Shown here piece by piece: positions 7,685 to 16,382 of a stretch of DNA of 41,611 bases. A model generated the notes under the pieces. The model had not been told where the DNA came from. It worked only from the letters and a program-made list of their open reading frames with translations, and did not search any database. A program made the translations under genes and the position numbers. Location: NCBI GenBank assembly GCA_947630595.1, contig CANRIG010000024.1, positions 1 through 41,611 on the forward strand, read 5' to 3'. This DNA is from an uncultured Lachnospiraceae bacterium. Its GTDB lineage: Bacteria > Bacillota > Clostridia > Lachnospirales > Lachnospiraceae. Every line of letters starts with the position of its first letter. Position 1 is the stretch's first letter.

Positions 7685-9193
7685 ATGGCAAAGGCAATCA
7701 TGGTGCAGGGGACGATGTCGAACGTCGGCAAGAGCGTGATCGCGGCCGGCCTGTGCCGGATTTTCCGGCAGGACGGCTTCCGGGTGGCGCCGTTTAAATC
7801 GCAGAATATGGCGCTTAACTCATTCATCACGCGGGAGGGGCTGGAGATGGGCCGGGCCCAGGTGATGCAGGCGGAGGCGGCCGGGGTGGAACCGTCGGTG
7901 GCGATGAATCCGATTCTGCTCAAGCCCACCAACGACGTCGGCTCGCAGGTGATCGTGAACGGCGAGGTGCGGGGGACGATGAGCGCCCGCGATTATTTCC
8001 GGATGAAAAAATCGCTGGTTCCCGAGATCATGGCGGCTTACCGCAGGCTGGAGGAAGCGTTTGACATCATCGTCATCGAGGGAGCGGGCAGTCCGGCGGA
8101 GATCAATCTGAAACAGGACGACATTGTCAATATGGGCATGGCAAAGCTGGCGCACGCGCCGGTGCTGCTGGTCGGCGACATCGACCGGGGCGGCGTTTTT
8201 GCCCAGCTTTACGGCACGGTGGCACTTCTGGAGGAGGAAGAAAAAAGGCTGATCAAGGGCCTGATTATCAATAAATTCCGGGGAGACAAGACGATTCTCG
8301 ACCCGGGCGTGGAGATGCTGGAGCAGCTGACGGGCCTGCCGGTGATCGGTGTGACGCCGTACCTGCACGTGAGCCTGGAGGATGAGGACAGCTTAAGCGA
8401 GCGCCTGGAGGGGACGCAGAAGGTGGATTTGATCGACATCGCGGTGATCCGCCTGCCGCGCATCTCTAATTTTACGGATTTTAACGTGTTTGAGGGCATG
8501 GAAGGCGTTTCCCTGCGCTACGTGTCGGCGGCGCATCAGCTTGGCCGTCCTGATCTGATGATCCTTCCGGGCACCAAAAATACCATGCGGGATTTGCTGT
8601 GGATGCGGCAGAACGGGCTGGAAGCGGCGATTTTGAAGGCTCACCGGGCCGGAAGCGTAGTCTTCGGCGTCTGTGGCGGTTATCAGATGCTTGGAAACAG
8701 CATTTCCGACCCGGACGGCGTCGAGGAAGGCGGTTCTATCCGCGGAATGGGCCTGCTGGACGCGGATACGGTTTTTGAGGCGGAGAAAGCGCGCACCCGG
8801 GCGGAAGGTCACATATTAAATCCCAGGGGTATTTTAAAGCCGCTCGCCGGTGCGGCGGTGACGGGCTATGAGATTCACATGGGCCGGACTGTGGTGCACG
8901 GGGACGTGCAGCCGCTGACGGAAATCACGGACATCATCACCGGGGAGCGGAAGCAGGAGGGCGCCTGCGGCGAGCGCGTGTACGGCTCCTACCTGCACGG
9001 TATTTTTGACAGCCGGGAAATTGTGTCCGGCGTTGTGCGGGCGCTGGCGGAGGAAAAGGGAATTTCCGGCGAAATGGAGATGACCGTGGACTTTGCCGCG
9101 TTTAAGGAGACGCAGTACGATCTGCTGGCGGCCGGCCTGCGGGAGCATCTGGATATGAAGCGGATTTACCGGGTGTTGGAGGAAGGCGCGTGA
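7685..9193 (+). CDS. cbiP: Cobyric acid synthase (CbiP/CobQ)
   Basis: This 502-residue glutamine-dependent amidotransferase amidates side chains b, d, e and g of the corrin. The ATP-binding start is [20 protein letters not shown]. Family motifs [26 protein letters not shown] and [15 protein letters not shown] follow. The class I glutaminase domain has nucleophile C330 in [12 protein letters not shown] and a later His in [11 protein letters not shown]. Length is typical. It begins 19 bases after cobD with GGGAGG upstream, so the two are likely co-transcribed. Confidence 0.97.
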   Translation: MAKAIMVQGTMSNVGKSVIAAGLCRIFRQDGFRVAPFKSQNMALNSFITREGLEMGRAQVMQAEAAGVEPSVAMNPILLKPTNDVGSQVIVNGEVRGTMSARDYFRMKKSLVPEIMAAYRRLEEAFDIIVIEGAGSPAEINLKQDDIVNMGMAKLAHAPVLLVGDIDRGGVFAQLYGTVALLEEEEKRLIKGLIINKFRGDKTILDPGVEMLEQLTGLPVIGVTPYLHVSLEDEDSLSERLEGTQKVDLIDIAVIRLPRISNFTDFNVFEGMEGVSLRYVSAAHQLGRPDLMILPGTKNTMRDLLWMRQNGLEAAILKAHRAGSVVFGVCGGYQMLGNSISDPDGVEEGGSIRGMGLLDADTVFEAEKARTRAEGHILNPRGILKPLAGAAVTGYEIHMGRTVVHGDVQPLTEITDIITGERKQEGACGERVYGSYLHGIFDSREIVSGVVRALAEEKGISGEMEMTVDFAAFKETQYDLLAAGLREHLDMKRIYRVLEEGA

Positions 9194-9217
9194 CCTTTTT
9201 GCGGTGGGATGTGGTGT

Positions 9218-9306
9218 AATATGCGGTGAAAAATGCAGCAGGGTATTATCGGAGTATAGAGAACCATGTGATGTGCAGTTGGAATATGGCAGAAAATGCA
9301 GCGGGA
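9218..9306 (+). repeat. Weak direct repeat in cbiP-cbiC gap
   Basis: The 160-base gap between cbiP and cbiC contains two similar stretches, starting at 9218 (AATATGCGGTGAAAAATGCA) and 9283 (AATATGGCAGAAAATGCAGC). They share AATATG and AAAATGCAGC with small offsets. It may be a decayed duplication. No promoter or terminator is obvious here. Confidence 0.3.
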
Positions 9307-9353
9307 AATAAGCGTGTGCTGTGCGGATTTGAAAGAAAAGTGAGGGGACCAGG

Positions 9354-10016
9354 ATGAACGAGAAGACAAATGTGACTCTGGCAGATATTGAGCGGCTGGG
9401 GCCGATGGACATCGAGCGGCGCAGCTTTGAACTGATTTCAGAGGAAGCGGCCGGGCGGATTCCGGAGGATGAGCGGGCGATGATCATCAAACGCGTGATT
9501 CACACGTCGGCGGATTTTGATTATATTGACAATCTCTGTTTTTCGGAGCGGGCGGTCAGCCGCGCGCAGGAAGCGCTGCGCGGCGGGGCATGGATTGTGA
9601 CGGACACGACGATGGCCCTTTCCGGAATCAATAAGAGAAGTCTGGCGTTGACCGGAGCGGAGGCGCGCTGCTTTATCGGCGATGAGGATGTGGCGCAGGA
9701 GGCAAAGCGACTTGGCGTCACCAGAGCCTCCGTCTGTGTGGACAAGGCGGCGCGTCTCGGCAGGCCGCTGATCTACGCGGTCGGAAATGCGCCGACGGCG
9801 CTGATCCGGCTGTATGAGCTGATTCAGGCGGGCAGCTTCCGGCCGGAGCTGGTCATCGGCGTGCCGGTCGGTTTTGTCAATGTGGTGCAGTCCAAGGAGC
9901 TGATTATGCAGACCGATGTGCCTTACATTGTAGCGCGCGGGCGAAAGGGCGGCAGCAATGTGGCGGCGGCCATCTGCAACGCGCTGCTGTATCAGCTCGA
10001 CGGCAGCAGGGCGTGA
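9354..10016 (+). CDS. cbiC: Cobalt-precorrin-8 methylmutase
   Basis: This 220-residue protein moves the methyl group from C11 to C12 to give cobyrinic acid. The catalytic histidine fits H50 in KRVIHTSADFDYIDNL. GGAWIVTDTTMALSGINKR and the C-terminal VGFVNVVQSKELIM and RGRKGGSNVAAAICNALLY are family hallmarks. Length is typical. AGGGGACC lies 6 bases before the ATG. The stop is 13 bases upstream of the cobC-cbiD fusion. Confidence 0.96.
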   Translation: MNEKTNVTLADIERLGPMDIERRSFELISEEAAGRIPEDERAMIIKRVIHTSADFDYIDNLCFSERAVSRAQEALRGGAWIVTDTTMALSGINKRSLALTGAEARCFIGDEDVAQEAKRLGVTRASVCVDKAARLGRPLIYAVGNAPTALIRLYELIQAGSFRPELVIGVPVGFVNVVQSKELIMQTDVPYIVARGRKGGSNVAAAICNALLYQLDGSRA

Positions 10017-10029
10017 GAGGAGGACGCGC

Positions 10030-12114
10030 ATGCATGTGTATCTGATCCGCCACGGCAGCACGGCGGGCAATCTGCAGCGCCGCTACGTGGGCGTGACGGA
10101 CGAAGAACTGACCGAAGACGCGGTGCAGGAACTGCGTCTGGCGCGCACCCGTTATCCGGTTCCGGACTGTGTGTTCGCAAGCCCGATGAGGCGGTGCCTG
10201 CAGACTGCGCAGCTGCTGTTCCCGGAAACGCCTGCGGTAACGCTGGAGGGGCTGCGGGAATGTGATTTCGGCGATTTTGAGTATAAAAACTATCAGGAAC
10301 TGCAGGGTGATGCGCGCTATCAGGCATGGATTGACAGCGGCGGCGCGGCGGCGTTCCCGGGCGGCGAGAGCCGGGAAAATTTCGCAGACCGGTGCTGCGC
10401 GGCCTTTGTAGAGGGCTGCCGGGAGGCGCTTGAGCAGCGCTGTGCGTCCGCGGCCTTTGTGGTGCACGGCGGCACAATCATGGCGGTGCTGGATCGTTTC
10501 TCCGACCCGCACAGGGATTATTTTGACTGGCAGACGGAAAACGGAGCCGGTTTTTCCGCGGAACTGGTGTGTGAGGCGGATGTTTCCGGGAGTTTGGCTG
10601 CGGAGTCTGATGGAGTCCGGGGTGAAGACTGCCGCGAAAGCGTGTATTCGCGATTCACGGAGATAGCAGAGTCGGATGGAGGTAGCTACGAAGGCATACA
10701 TTTTCGGCTCACAGATATAAAGATATTGCCGGAAAGCAGAGATGCGATTGGAATTGAAAATCAATATGTGATGAAACAGAACAAACGGCTGCGCTGCGGC
10801 TACACGACCGGAAGCTGCGCCGCGGGAGCCGCAAAGGCGGCTGCGGAGATGCTGCTGTCTGGCCGCATCTGCCGTTTTGCCGATCTGACGACGCCCAGGG
10901 GGATTGTCCTGCATCTTCCGGTGCAGGCACAGAAGACTGCAGAACACGCAGCAGAATGCGCGATTCGTAAGTACGGCGGCGACGACCCGGACGCGACAGA
11001 CGGGCTGCTGATTTATGCGCGGGCTGAGTTTGCAGAGGGTGTTGTCCATGCTGCGGGGACACAAAATAAAAGCGCTGACGGTATGACAGAAAACCGAACG
11101 GAAAATATTGTCAGTATAACAGAAAATCAGTCTAAAAACATTGGCGTTATAGCGGAAGAGCGAATAGAAAACATTGGCTGCACGGTGGACAGGCCGCAGG
11201 TGTTGATCGAGGGCGGCGAGGGAGTCGGCAGAGTCACGAAGCCGGGGCTGGAACAGCCGGTGGGCGCGGCGGCCATCAACCGGGTGCCGCGGGAGATGAT
11301 CGCCCGGGAGGTGTCTGCGGTCTGCGAAATGTATGAATATACAGGTGCGCTTCGGATTACCATTTCTGTTCCGGGCGGCCGTGCGGCGGCGCAAAAGACG
11401 TTTAACCCGCACATCGGGATCGAAGGCGGCATCTCCATTCTCGGCACCAGCGGGATTGTCGTTCCCATGAGCGAGGAGGCGCTGATTGCCAGCATCCGGC
11501 TGGAGATGCAGCAGAAATATGCGTCGGGCGAGCGGAACCTGCTGGTGACGCCGGGCAATTACGGGGCTGATTTTATCCGACGGCGGGAGCTGTCGCAGGC
11601 GCTGGACGCGGAGCGTTCGATGAAGTGCAGCAATTATGTGGGAGAGACAGTGGACATGGCGGCGGAGCTCGGCTTCCGCTCGATTCTGTTTGTCGCCCAC
11701 ATCGGAAAGTTTATCAAGGTTTCCGGCGGTATTATGAATACGCATTCCGCCCAGGCGGACTGCCGGGCGGAGTTGATGGCGGCACAAGCGCTGCGGGCCA
11801 TGCGCAGGCAGGCGGCGGAGCACGAATACGGGAACAAGTTATCGGATGCAGCATTTCAGATGGAAGTAACGGAACGCCTGCTCGACGCCAACACCACGGA
11901 GGAAGCGGTAGCCGTGCTGCGGGAGGCCGGAATCCTGGAAATCACGATGGCAGAGATACTGCGGCGGATTCAGTTTCACCTGCAGAAGCGATGCCGCGGC
12001 GCCATCCGCACGGAGGTGGTGCTGTTTTCCAGCCGTTTTGGCTATCTGGGGGAAACAGACGGCGCGGAGGAACTGATGGAACGCCTGGCGCAGAAAAACG
12101 TGCAGAGCAGCTGA
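10030..12114 (+). CDS. Fused alpha-ribazole phosphatase (CobC) and cobalt-precorrin-5B C1-methyltransferase (CbiD)
   Basis: The 694-residue protein has two parts. Residues 1 to about 180 are a histidine phosphatase of the CobC type: LIRHGSTAGN with H8, and a second active-site H146 in VVHGGT. This part would remove phosphate from alpha-ribazole phosphate or cobalamin phosphate. Residues about 249-694 are CbiD: RCGYTTGSCAAGAAKAA, AAINRVPREMIA, NPHIGIEGGISILGTSGI and FVAHIGKFIKVSGGI. CbiD methylates C1 of cobalt-precorrin-5B. A linker of about 65 residues joins them, and no stop or AGGAGG-like site precedes an internal ATG at about residue 248, so the fusion seems real. The CbiD part contains an 11-residue repeat insertion (residues 353-385). 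The start at 10030 follows GAGAGGAGG. Confidence 0.93.
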   Translation: MHVYLIRHGSTAGNLQRRYVGVTDEELTEDAVQELRLARTRYPVPDCVFASPMRRCLQTAQLLFPETPAVTLEGLRECDFGDFEYKNYQELQGDARYQAWIDSGGAAAFPGGESRENFADRCCAAFVEGCREALEQRCASAAFVVHGGTIMAVLDRFSDPHRDYFDWQTENGAGFSAELVCEADVSGSLAAESDGVRGEDCRESVYSRFTEIAESDGGSYEGIHFRLTDIKILPESRDAIGIENQYVMKQNKRLRCGYTTGSCAAGAAKAAAEMLLSGRICRFADLTTPRGIVLHLPVQAQKTAEHAAECAIRKYGGDDPDATDGLLIYARAEFAEGVVHAAGTQNKSADGMTENRTENIVSITENQSKNIGVIAEERIENIGCTVDRPQVLIEGGEGVGRVTKPGLEQPVGAAAINRVPREMIAREVSAVCEMYEYTGALRITISVPGGRAAAQKTFNPHIGIEGGISILGTSGIVVPMSEEALIASIRLEMQQKYASGERNLLVTPGNYGADFIRRRELSQALDAERSMKCSNYVGETVDMAAELGFRSILFVAHIGKFIKVSGGIMNTHSAQADCRAELMAAQALRAMRRQAAEHEYGNKLSDAAFQMEVTERLLDANTTEEAVAVLREAGILEITMAEILRRIQFHLQKRCRGAIRTEVVLFSSRFGYLGETDGAEELMERLAQKNVQSS
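11086..11184 (+). repeat. Three degenerate 33-bp in-frame repeats inside cbiD
   Basis: Units 11086-11118, 11119-11151 and 11152-11184 encode TENRTENIVSI, TENQSKNIGVI and AEERIENIGCT. They sit in frame within a poorly conserved stretch of CbiD between ARAEFAEGVV and DRPQVLIEGGEG. The DNA units share ACAGAAAA and AAAAYATTG-type pieces and are more AT-rich than their surroundings. Confidence 0.75.
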
Positions 12115-12169
12115 TGCAAAGAATGTGATAGAACAGCAGGCGCAAAAGAACATAACAGGGAGAAAAAAG

Positions 12170-12799
12170 ATGAGTCGGAAAGGTGATCAGAACCATGCAG
12201 CCGGATATCAGAAGCAGTCCGGAAACGCGCAAAATGGCAGAACTGACAGGAACAGCAGGACTGGAAAAAATAACGGAGCTGTGAAAAGCGGCGCAACTGT
12301 AAAAAACAGCGGAAATGAAAAGTACAGAGGCGTTGATTCCGGCCAGCAACCGAAAAACCGGCTGCCGTGCGGGCTGGCCCTGATCATCTGTATCATTGCG
12401 CTTCTCTACAGCGGCGCGAATAGTTTTTTTGGCGGCTCGGGGAGCATGCCAGAGCAGCCGGCGGCTTCACAGAGCAGTTCCGTTTCGCAGAATGGTTCTG
12501 CTTCAAAAAACAGTTCCGCGCAGCAGGAGAATCCATATACCTTCCGCAATCAGGAACTGCTGGAGGAGCATTTTGAAAAGCACGGCATAGACATGGGCTA
12601 TGAGGATGAGGCGTCCTATCTGGCGGGCGCCAACCGTGTGATCGCATCGCCCGACGTCCTCCACAAACTGGAGAAGGAGGACGGGGACGACGTGTATTAT
12701 CTTGAAGAATCCAATGAGTTTGTGATTGTGTCAACGAAAGGCTACATCCGCACGTATTTTTCGCCGGAGGACGGCCTGCGGTATTATGAGCGCCAGTAA
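12170..12799 (+). CDS. Membrane-anchored protein with a BECR-nuclease-like C-terminal domain
   Basis: The 209-residue protein has a hydrophilic, basic N-terminus (residues 1-65), one membrane helix at about 66-82 (PCGLALIICIIALLYSG), an S/Q-rich linker (about 90-120) and a C-terminal domain from about 122. The positive-inside rule places the C-terminus outside the cell. The domain has HFEKHG (134-139), a YLAGANRVI helix, YYLEESNEFVIVS and a final RTYFSPEDGLRYYERQ. This pattern recalls the barnase/EndoU/colicin E5-D/RelE-like (BECR) domains at the ends of phage and polymorphic-toxin proteins. That is pattern recognition, not a search result. GGGAG lies 8 bases before the chosen ATG. It converges on the ROK kinase gene, 21 bases away. 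Confidence 0.7.
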   Translation: MSRKGDQNHAAGYQKQSGNAQNGRTDRNSRTGKNNGAVKSGATVKNSGNEKYRGVDSGQQPKNRLPCGLALIICIIALLYSGANSFFGGSGSMPEQPAASQSSSVSQNGSASKNSSAQQENPYTFRNQELLEEHFEKHGIDMGYEDEASYLAGANRVIASPDVLHKLEKEDGDDVYYLEESNEFVIVSTKGYIRTYFSPEDGLRYYERQ

Positions 12800-12820
12800 G
12801 CGTTGCCCACGCCCGGGCAG

Positions 12821-13708
12821 TCAGCCCATCTCCCCGGCGCTGACGGCGGCCCCGAGAAGTCCGGCGCGGTTGCCGAGCTCTGCTTTCCGCACCAGCACGT
12901 GCCGGAAGCTGGGCATGATGCTTTCATACAGCCTGGCCTGAATCTGCTGCAGCACGTACGGCTGCTCCATCACCCCGCCGCCGAGAATCAGACAGGAGGG
13001 GTTCATCATGTGCGTGATGGTGACCAGACCATACAGAATTTCCGTGATCCAGTCGTCGATGATCCTGCGGACGGCAGGGTCATTTTTTTGCGCAAAAATC
13101 GCCCGGCCATTGTCAAGCGCGGGATCAAGCCGCATCGCCATCCGCACCAGAGCGGTGGTGGAGGCATATTTTTCATAACAGCCGCTGTACATGTCCTCCT
13201 GCGGGCAGCGTTCCTCCGGATGGGTGATGATAGCTCCGAATTCTCCGGCGGAGCAGCTGCTTCCGAGATACAGCGCCCCGCCGGTGAACAGCGCTCCGCC
13301 GACGCCGGTGCCGTAGGTCAGGCAGGCAAAATCACGCTGCCCGCGTCCGGCGCCGAAATGCGCTTCGGCCACAGCGGCGGAATTGACGTCGTTGATTACC
13401 GCGGTGGGGACGCCGAATTCTTCCTCCATGCGCCTGCGGATTTCTGTTCCGGTGTAGCCCGGAATGTTTTTATTGGCGTAAACAATGCGGCCGCGGGCCG
13501 GGTCCACCTGACCGGCGGTGCTGATGCCGATGCGGTCGAAAGAATGGTCTTTTGCGTACCGGCGGATGATTTCGACGGCCCGGTTCAGCACGTGCGCGCC
13601 TCCGAGGGAGGCCTGCGTGGGATGCTCAGCAGGGGAAACAAGCGTCTGATCCGCGTATACGGCTGATTTGATGGCGGTGCCGCCGATGTCGAGTGTCATA
13701 ATATTCAT
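12821..13708 (-). CDS. nanK: ROK-family sugar kinase, probable N-acetylmannosamine kinase
   Basis: The 295-residue protein starts MNIMTLDIGGTAIKSAVY, the ROK ATP-binding motif, and carries catalytic D107 in VINDVNSAAVAEAHFG and TYGTGVGGAL. Divergent transcription from nanE, with nanA nearby, points to ManNAc kinase, the step before NanE. The ROK zinc site is atypical: the usual E-x-G-H is GEFGA and the CxCGxxGC block is reduced to C168 and SGCYE, so zinc binding is doubtful. I chose the ATG at 13708 because AAGGAG lies 8 bases upstream; a longer start at 13807 lacks support. Glucokinase or another hexose kinase is possible. Confidence 0.85.
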   Translation of the reverse strand: MNIMTLDIGGTAIKSAVYADQTLVSPAEHPTQASLGGAHVLNRAVEIIRRYAKDHSFDRIGISTAGQVDPARGRIVYANKNIPGYTGTEIRRRMEEEFGVPTAVINDVNSAAVAEAHFGAGRGQRDFACLTYGTGVGGALFTGGALYLGSSCSAGEFGAIITHPEERCPQEDMYSGCYEKYASTTALVRMAMRLDPALDNGRAIFAQKNDPAVRRIIDDWITEILYGLVTITHMMNPSCLILGGGVMEQPYVLQQIQARLYESIMPSFRHVLVRKAELGNRAGLLGAAVSAGEMG

Positions 13709-13869
13709 GGAAGCAGCTCCTTTCTGAATACGATGTTGCCTGTAAACAGGTCGGTTGTTGCGTGCCGTCTCTATCATATCACGAAATGTCTGTTTATGGA
13801 ACTGCATTGTTAGAAAATTGCAAAAATTTGAAAGAAATTAAAGTTTTGTATAAATTGCCAAAACTGTTT

Positions 13870-13916
13870 CCGGAAAGCCGGACAGGATTGCCTTTCTTTC
13901 CGGTTTGTGGTAAAGT
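13870..13916 (+). promoter_or_regulatory. Candidate nanE promoter with overlapping inverted repeat
   Basis: TTGCCT at 13888-13893 and TAAAGT at 13911-13916 are 17 bases apart and point toward nanE. A perfect inverted repeat, CCGGAAAG at 13870-13877 and CTTTCCGG at 13896-13903, brackets the -35 box. This is the layout expected for a repressor operator controlling the nan genes. The divergent intergenic region spans 13709-13965. Confidence 0.5.
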
Positions 13917-13965
13917 AAATTTGACTGAAAAGTAGTTTTCACGTTCAAAGGAGAAAGCAAATTTT

Positions 13966-14670
13966 ATGAGAAAAGAAGATTTTTTTGAACAAATTAAGGG
14001 CAAGGTGATCGTATCCTGTCAGGCGGTTCCGGGCGAGCCGCTGTACGTCGAGGAAAAGTCCATCATGTATCTGATGGCGCGGGCGGCCAAACAGGCCGGG
14101 ACGCCGGCAATCCGCACCAGCAGCATCCGGGATGTAATTGCAATCAAGCAGGAGACTGGACTGCCGGTGATCGGGCTGATCAAGGTAAAGTATGAAGGGT
14201 TTGAGAGTTATATCACTCCGACGATGAAGGAAGTGGACGAGCTGGCGGCGGCCGGCGCCGATGTGATCGCGCTGGACTGCACGAACCAGAAGCGCGGCGA
14301 CGGAAAGACGGTCAGCGAATTTATCACGGAAGTGCGCGCGAAATATCCGCAGGCGATTCTGATGGCGGATATCTCCACTTTCGAGGAAGGCGTCAATGCC
14401 TGGAAGCTGGGCGTGGATCTCGTGGGGACGACGATGAGCGGCTACACGAGCTATTCGCCGAAGCTGCCGGGACCGGACTACGAACTGATCCGGCGGCTTT
14501 CCGAGACGGTCACGGTGCCGGTGATCGGGGAGGGCAGGATACACGAGCCGGCGCAGGCGGTGCAGGCGCTGGAGGCAGGCGCGTTTGCGGTGGTGGTCGG
14601 AGGCGCGATTACACGGCCGCTGGAGATTGCGCAGCGCTTTATGCAGGCGGTGGAACAAAGAAACGGGTAA
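13966..14670 (+). CDS. nanE: N-acetylmannosamine-6-phosphate 2-epimerase
   Basis: The 234-residue TIM-barrel protein converts ManNAc-6-phosphate to GlcNAc-6-phosphate. Matching features are KVIVSCQAVPGEPL, ALDCTNQKRGDGKT, LMADISTFEEGVNAWKLGVD, GTTMSGYTSYSPK and VIGEGRIHEPAQAVQALEAG, with the phosphate-binding VVVGGAITRP at the end. Length is typical for NanE. AAAGGAGAAAGC precedes the ATG. It is the first gene on the plus strand of the carbohydrate island; the regulator gene starts 86 bases later. Confidence 0.96.
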   Translation: MRKEDFFEQIKGKVIVSCQAVPGEPLYVEEKSIMYLMARAAKQAGTPAIRTSSIRDVIAIKQETGLPVIGLIKVKYEGFESYITPTMKEVDELAAAGADVIALDCTNQKRGDGKTVSEFITEVRAKYPQAILMADISTFEEGVNAWKLGVDLVGTTMSGYTSYSPKLPGPDYELIRRLSETVTVPVIGEGRIHEPAQAVQALEAGAFAVVVGGAITRPLEIAQRFMQAVEQRNG

Positions 14671-14755
14671 CCGATGCGGACTCCTGAAAAGTACTGTTAT
14701 TTATAGCAAACAGCGAAGAAAGTTTTTGTTTGGGAAGAATCACGGGAGGTCTGCT

Positions 14756-16372
14756 GTGAGTATCAGGGTAATGATTGCGGACGATGAGGAAAAGGTATGC
14801 CAGCTGATTGCGCACTTGGCAGACTGGAAAAGTCTCGACATGGAGCTGGTGGAGATCGCGCACAGCGGCATAGAGGCGATGGAGGTGATTCGCAAATGGC
14901 GTCCGGACATCGTGATTACCGATATCCGGATGCCGGGATACAGCGGCCTTGATCTGATCAGAGAGGCAAAAGAGCTTTTGCCGCAGATAGAATTTATCAT
15001 TATCAGCGGCTACCGCCATTTTGAATACGCGCAGACGGCGCTTCGCTTTGGCGTAAAGGACTATCTGCTTAAACCGATCCGCAAAGACGAACTGAATGCG
15101 GCCCTGAACCGTATGCGGGGCGCGTATATGGAACGCAACAAACGCCTGTCCCAGGAAGAAATGTTCCGCATTACACTGCAGAATAATCTGGACCGCCTGC
15201 GGACAGGACTTTTTTTGGATATCCTGCTCCGGCGCAGGAGCGTCAGGAATCTGCTGGATATAGAAAGGATAAACAGGCAGTATCATTATCAGTTCCGGCC
15301 CGGCTGCTTTCAGATCGTTATGTTGAAAATAGACGGTGTGAGTCCGAAAAGCGTGGTGAGCCAGGAGTTTTTGCAGAAAAAAGTGCTGGCGGCCTTTAAC
15401 AGCCGGATTCGTGAATACTGCTTTGATTCGGAGATATGTCTTGAGGGCTATACCTGTTATGCCGTTTTGAATTACTCTGAAAAAAATTATAAAACAGTGC
15501 GCCGCGTACTGAAACAGATTCTGGATTATCTGCTCATCCAGAACGATATATTTGAGCGCCTGCAGGTGACGGTTGGCTGCGGCAGCGTGGAGCGTGATAT
15601 CAATAGGATCCGCGAATCCCTGAGGGCAGCGGCGCTGGCTGCGGAGGAGCGAATCCTGAAAGGGACGAACCGGGTGCTCGAGTATGAGAAGGGCGGGGAA
15701 TCTTCTTTCGCTGAAAGCAGTGCGTTTTTTGAATTTAATCAGCAGATGAAAAACGCGGTGGAAAATCTGGATGAACAGGGTGTACTGGCGTCGATTGACG
15801 GACTGCGGGAAAAAATGACGGCCGACGCGGGAAACAGAGGCCATGATATCCTGCAGATGGCCAAGGAAGTCCTGAATGTGTATCTGTTTGCTTCAAAAGA
15901 AAATAAGTATCCGCTGCGCATGGAGGAAAATTTTTTTGAAGACTATGCCTTTGCGATTGACAACATGAGCAGTGTCAGTGAGATATTTGCTTATGTGAAA
16001 CAGGTGATTGGCGGGTCCTTCCGCGAACTGATCCGCGCAAAGCTCCTGGAAGACAACCGTCCCGTCCGCATGGCAAAGCAATTTATCAAAGAAAAGTACG
16101 GTTCCCCCATCACGCTGGAAACGGTCAGCGACCAGGTCGGGCTTAACGCAGCATATTTCAGCACGCTGTTTAAAAAGGAAACGGGGCTGACTTTCACGGA
16201 GCATCTGCTCAGGACGAGGATCGAGGCCGCGAAAGATATGCTGAAAGACACCAATCTGAGCGTGGCGGCAATCTGCGAAAAGGTAGGCTACAGCGACAAC
16301 AAGCATTTTTCAAAGACTTTTATGCGGGAAACAGGACTGAGACCAAACCAGTACAGAAAACTGTATTCCTGA
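14756..16372 (+). CDS. YesN-type response regulator with AraC DNA-binding domain
   Basis: The 538-residue protein has an N-terminal receiver domain (about 1-120) with acidic D9/D10, phospho-acceptor D56 in DIVITDIRMPG, and LLKPIRKDEL. A long middle region (about 130-430) follows. The C-terminal AraC-type double helix-turn-helix (about 435-538) includes AKQFIKEKYGSPITLETVSD and GYSDNKHFSKTFMRETG. A GTG start at 14756 is supported by GGGAGG 6 bases upstream and by MSIRVMIADDEE as a normal receiver beginning. It is paired with the kinase 10 bases downstream and probably controls the transporter genes that follow. Confidence 0.93.
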   Translation: MSIRVMIADDEEKVCQLIAHLADWKSLDMELVEIAHSGIEAMEVIRKWRPDIVITDIRMPGYSGLDLIREAKELLPQIEFIIISGYRHFEYAQTALRFGVKDYLLKPIRKDELNAALNRMRGAYMERNKRLSQEEMFRITLQNNLDRLRTGLFLDILLRRRSVRNLLDIERINRQYHYQFRPGCFQIVMLKIDGVSPKSVVSQEFLQKKVLAAFNSRIREYCFDSEICLEGYTCYAVLNYSEKNYKTVRRVLKQILDYLLIQNDIFERLQVTVGCGSVERDINRIRESLRAAALAAEERILKGTNRVLEYEKGGESSFAESSAFFEFNQQMKNAVENLDEQGVLASIDGLREKMTADAGNRGHDILQMAKEVLNVYLFASKENKYPLRMEENFFEDYAFAIDNMSSVSEIFAYVKQVIGGSFRELIRAKLLEDNRPVRMAKQFIKEKYGSPITLETVSDQVGLNAAYFSTLFKKETGLTFTEHLLRTRIEAAKDMLKDTNLSVAAICEKVGYSDNKHFSKTFMRETGLRPNQYRKLYS

Positions 16373-16382
16373 GTGCATTGCG

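Noticed and set aside
14585-14755. Extended start of the YesN-type regulator inside nanE
   Set aside because: The receiver domain begins normally at the GTG 14756 with GGGAGG upstream; the extension overlaps the nanE end.
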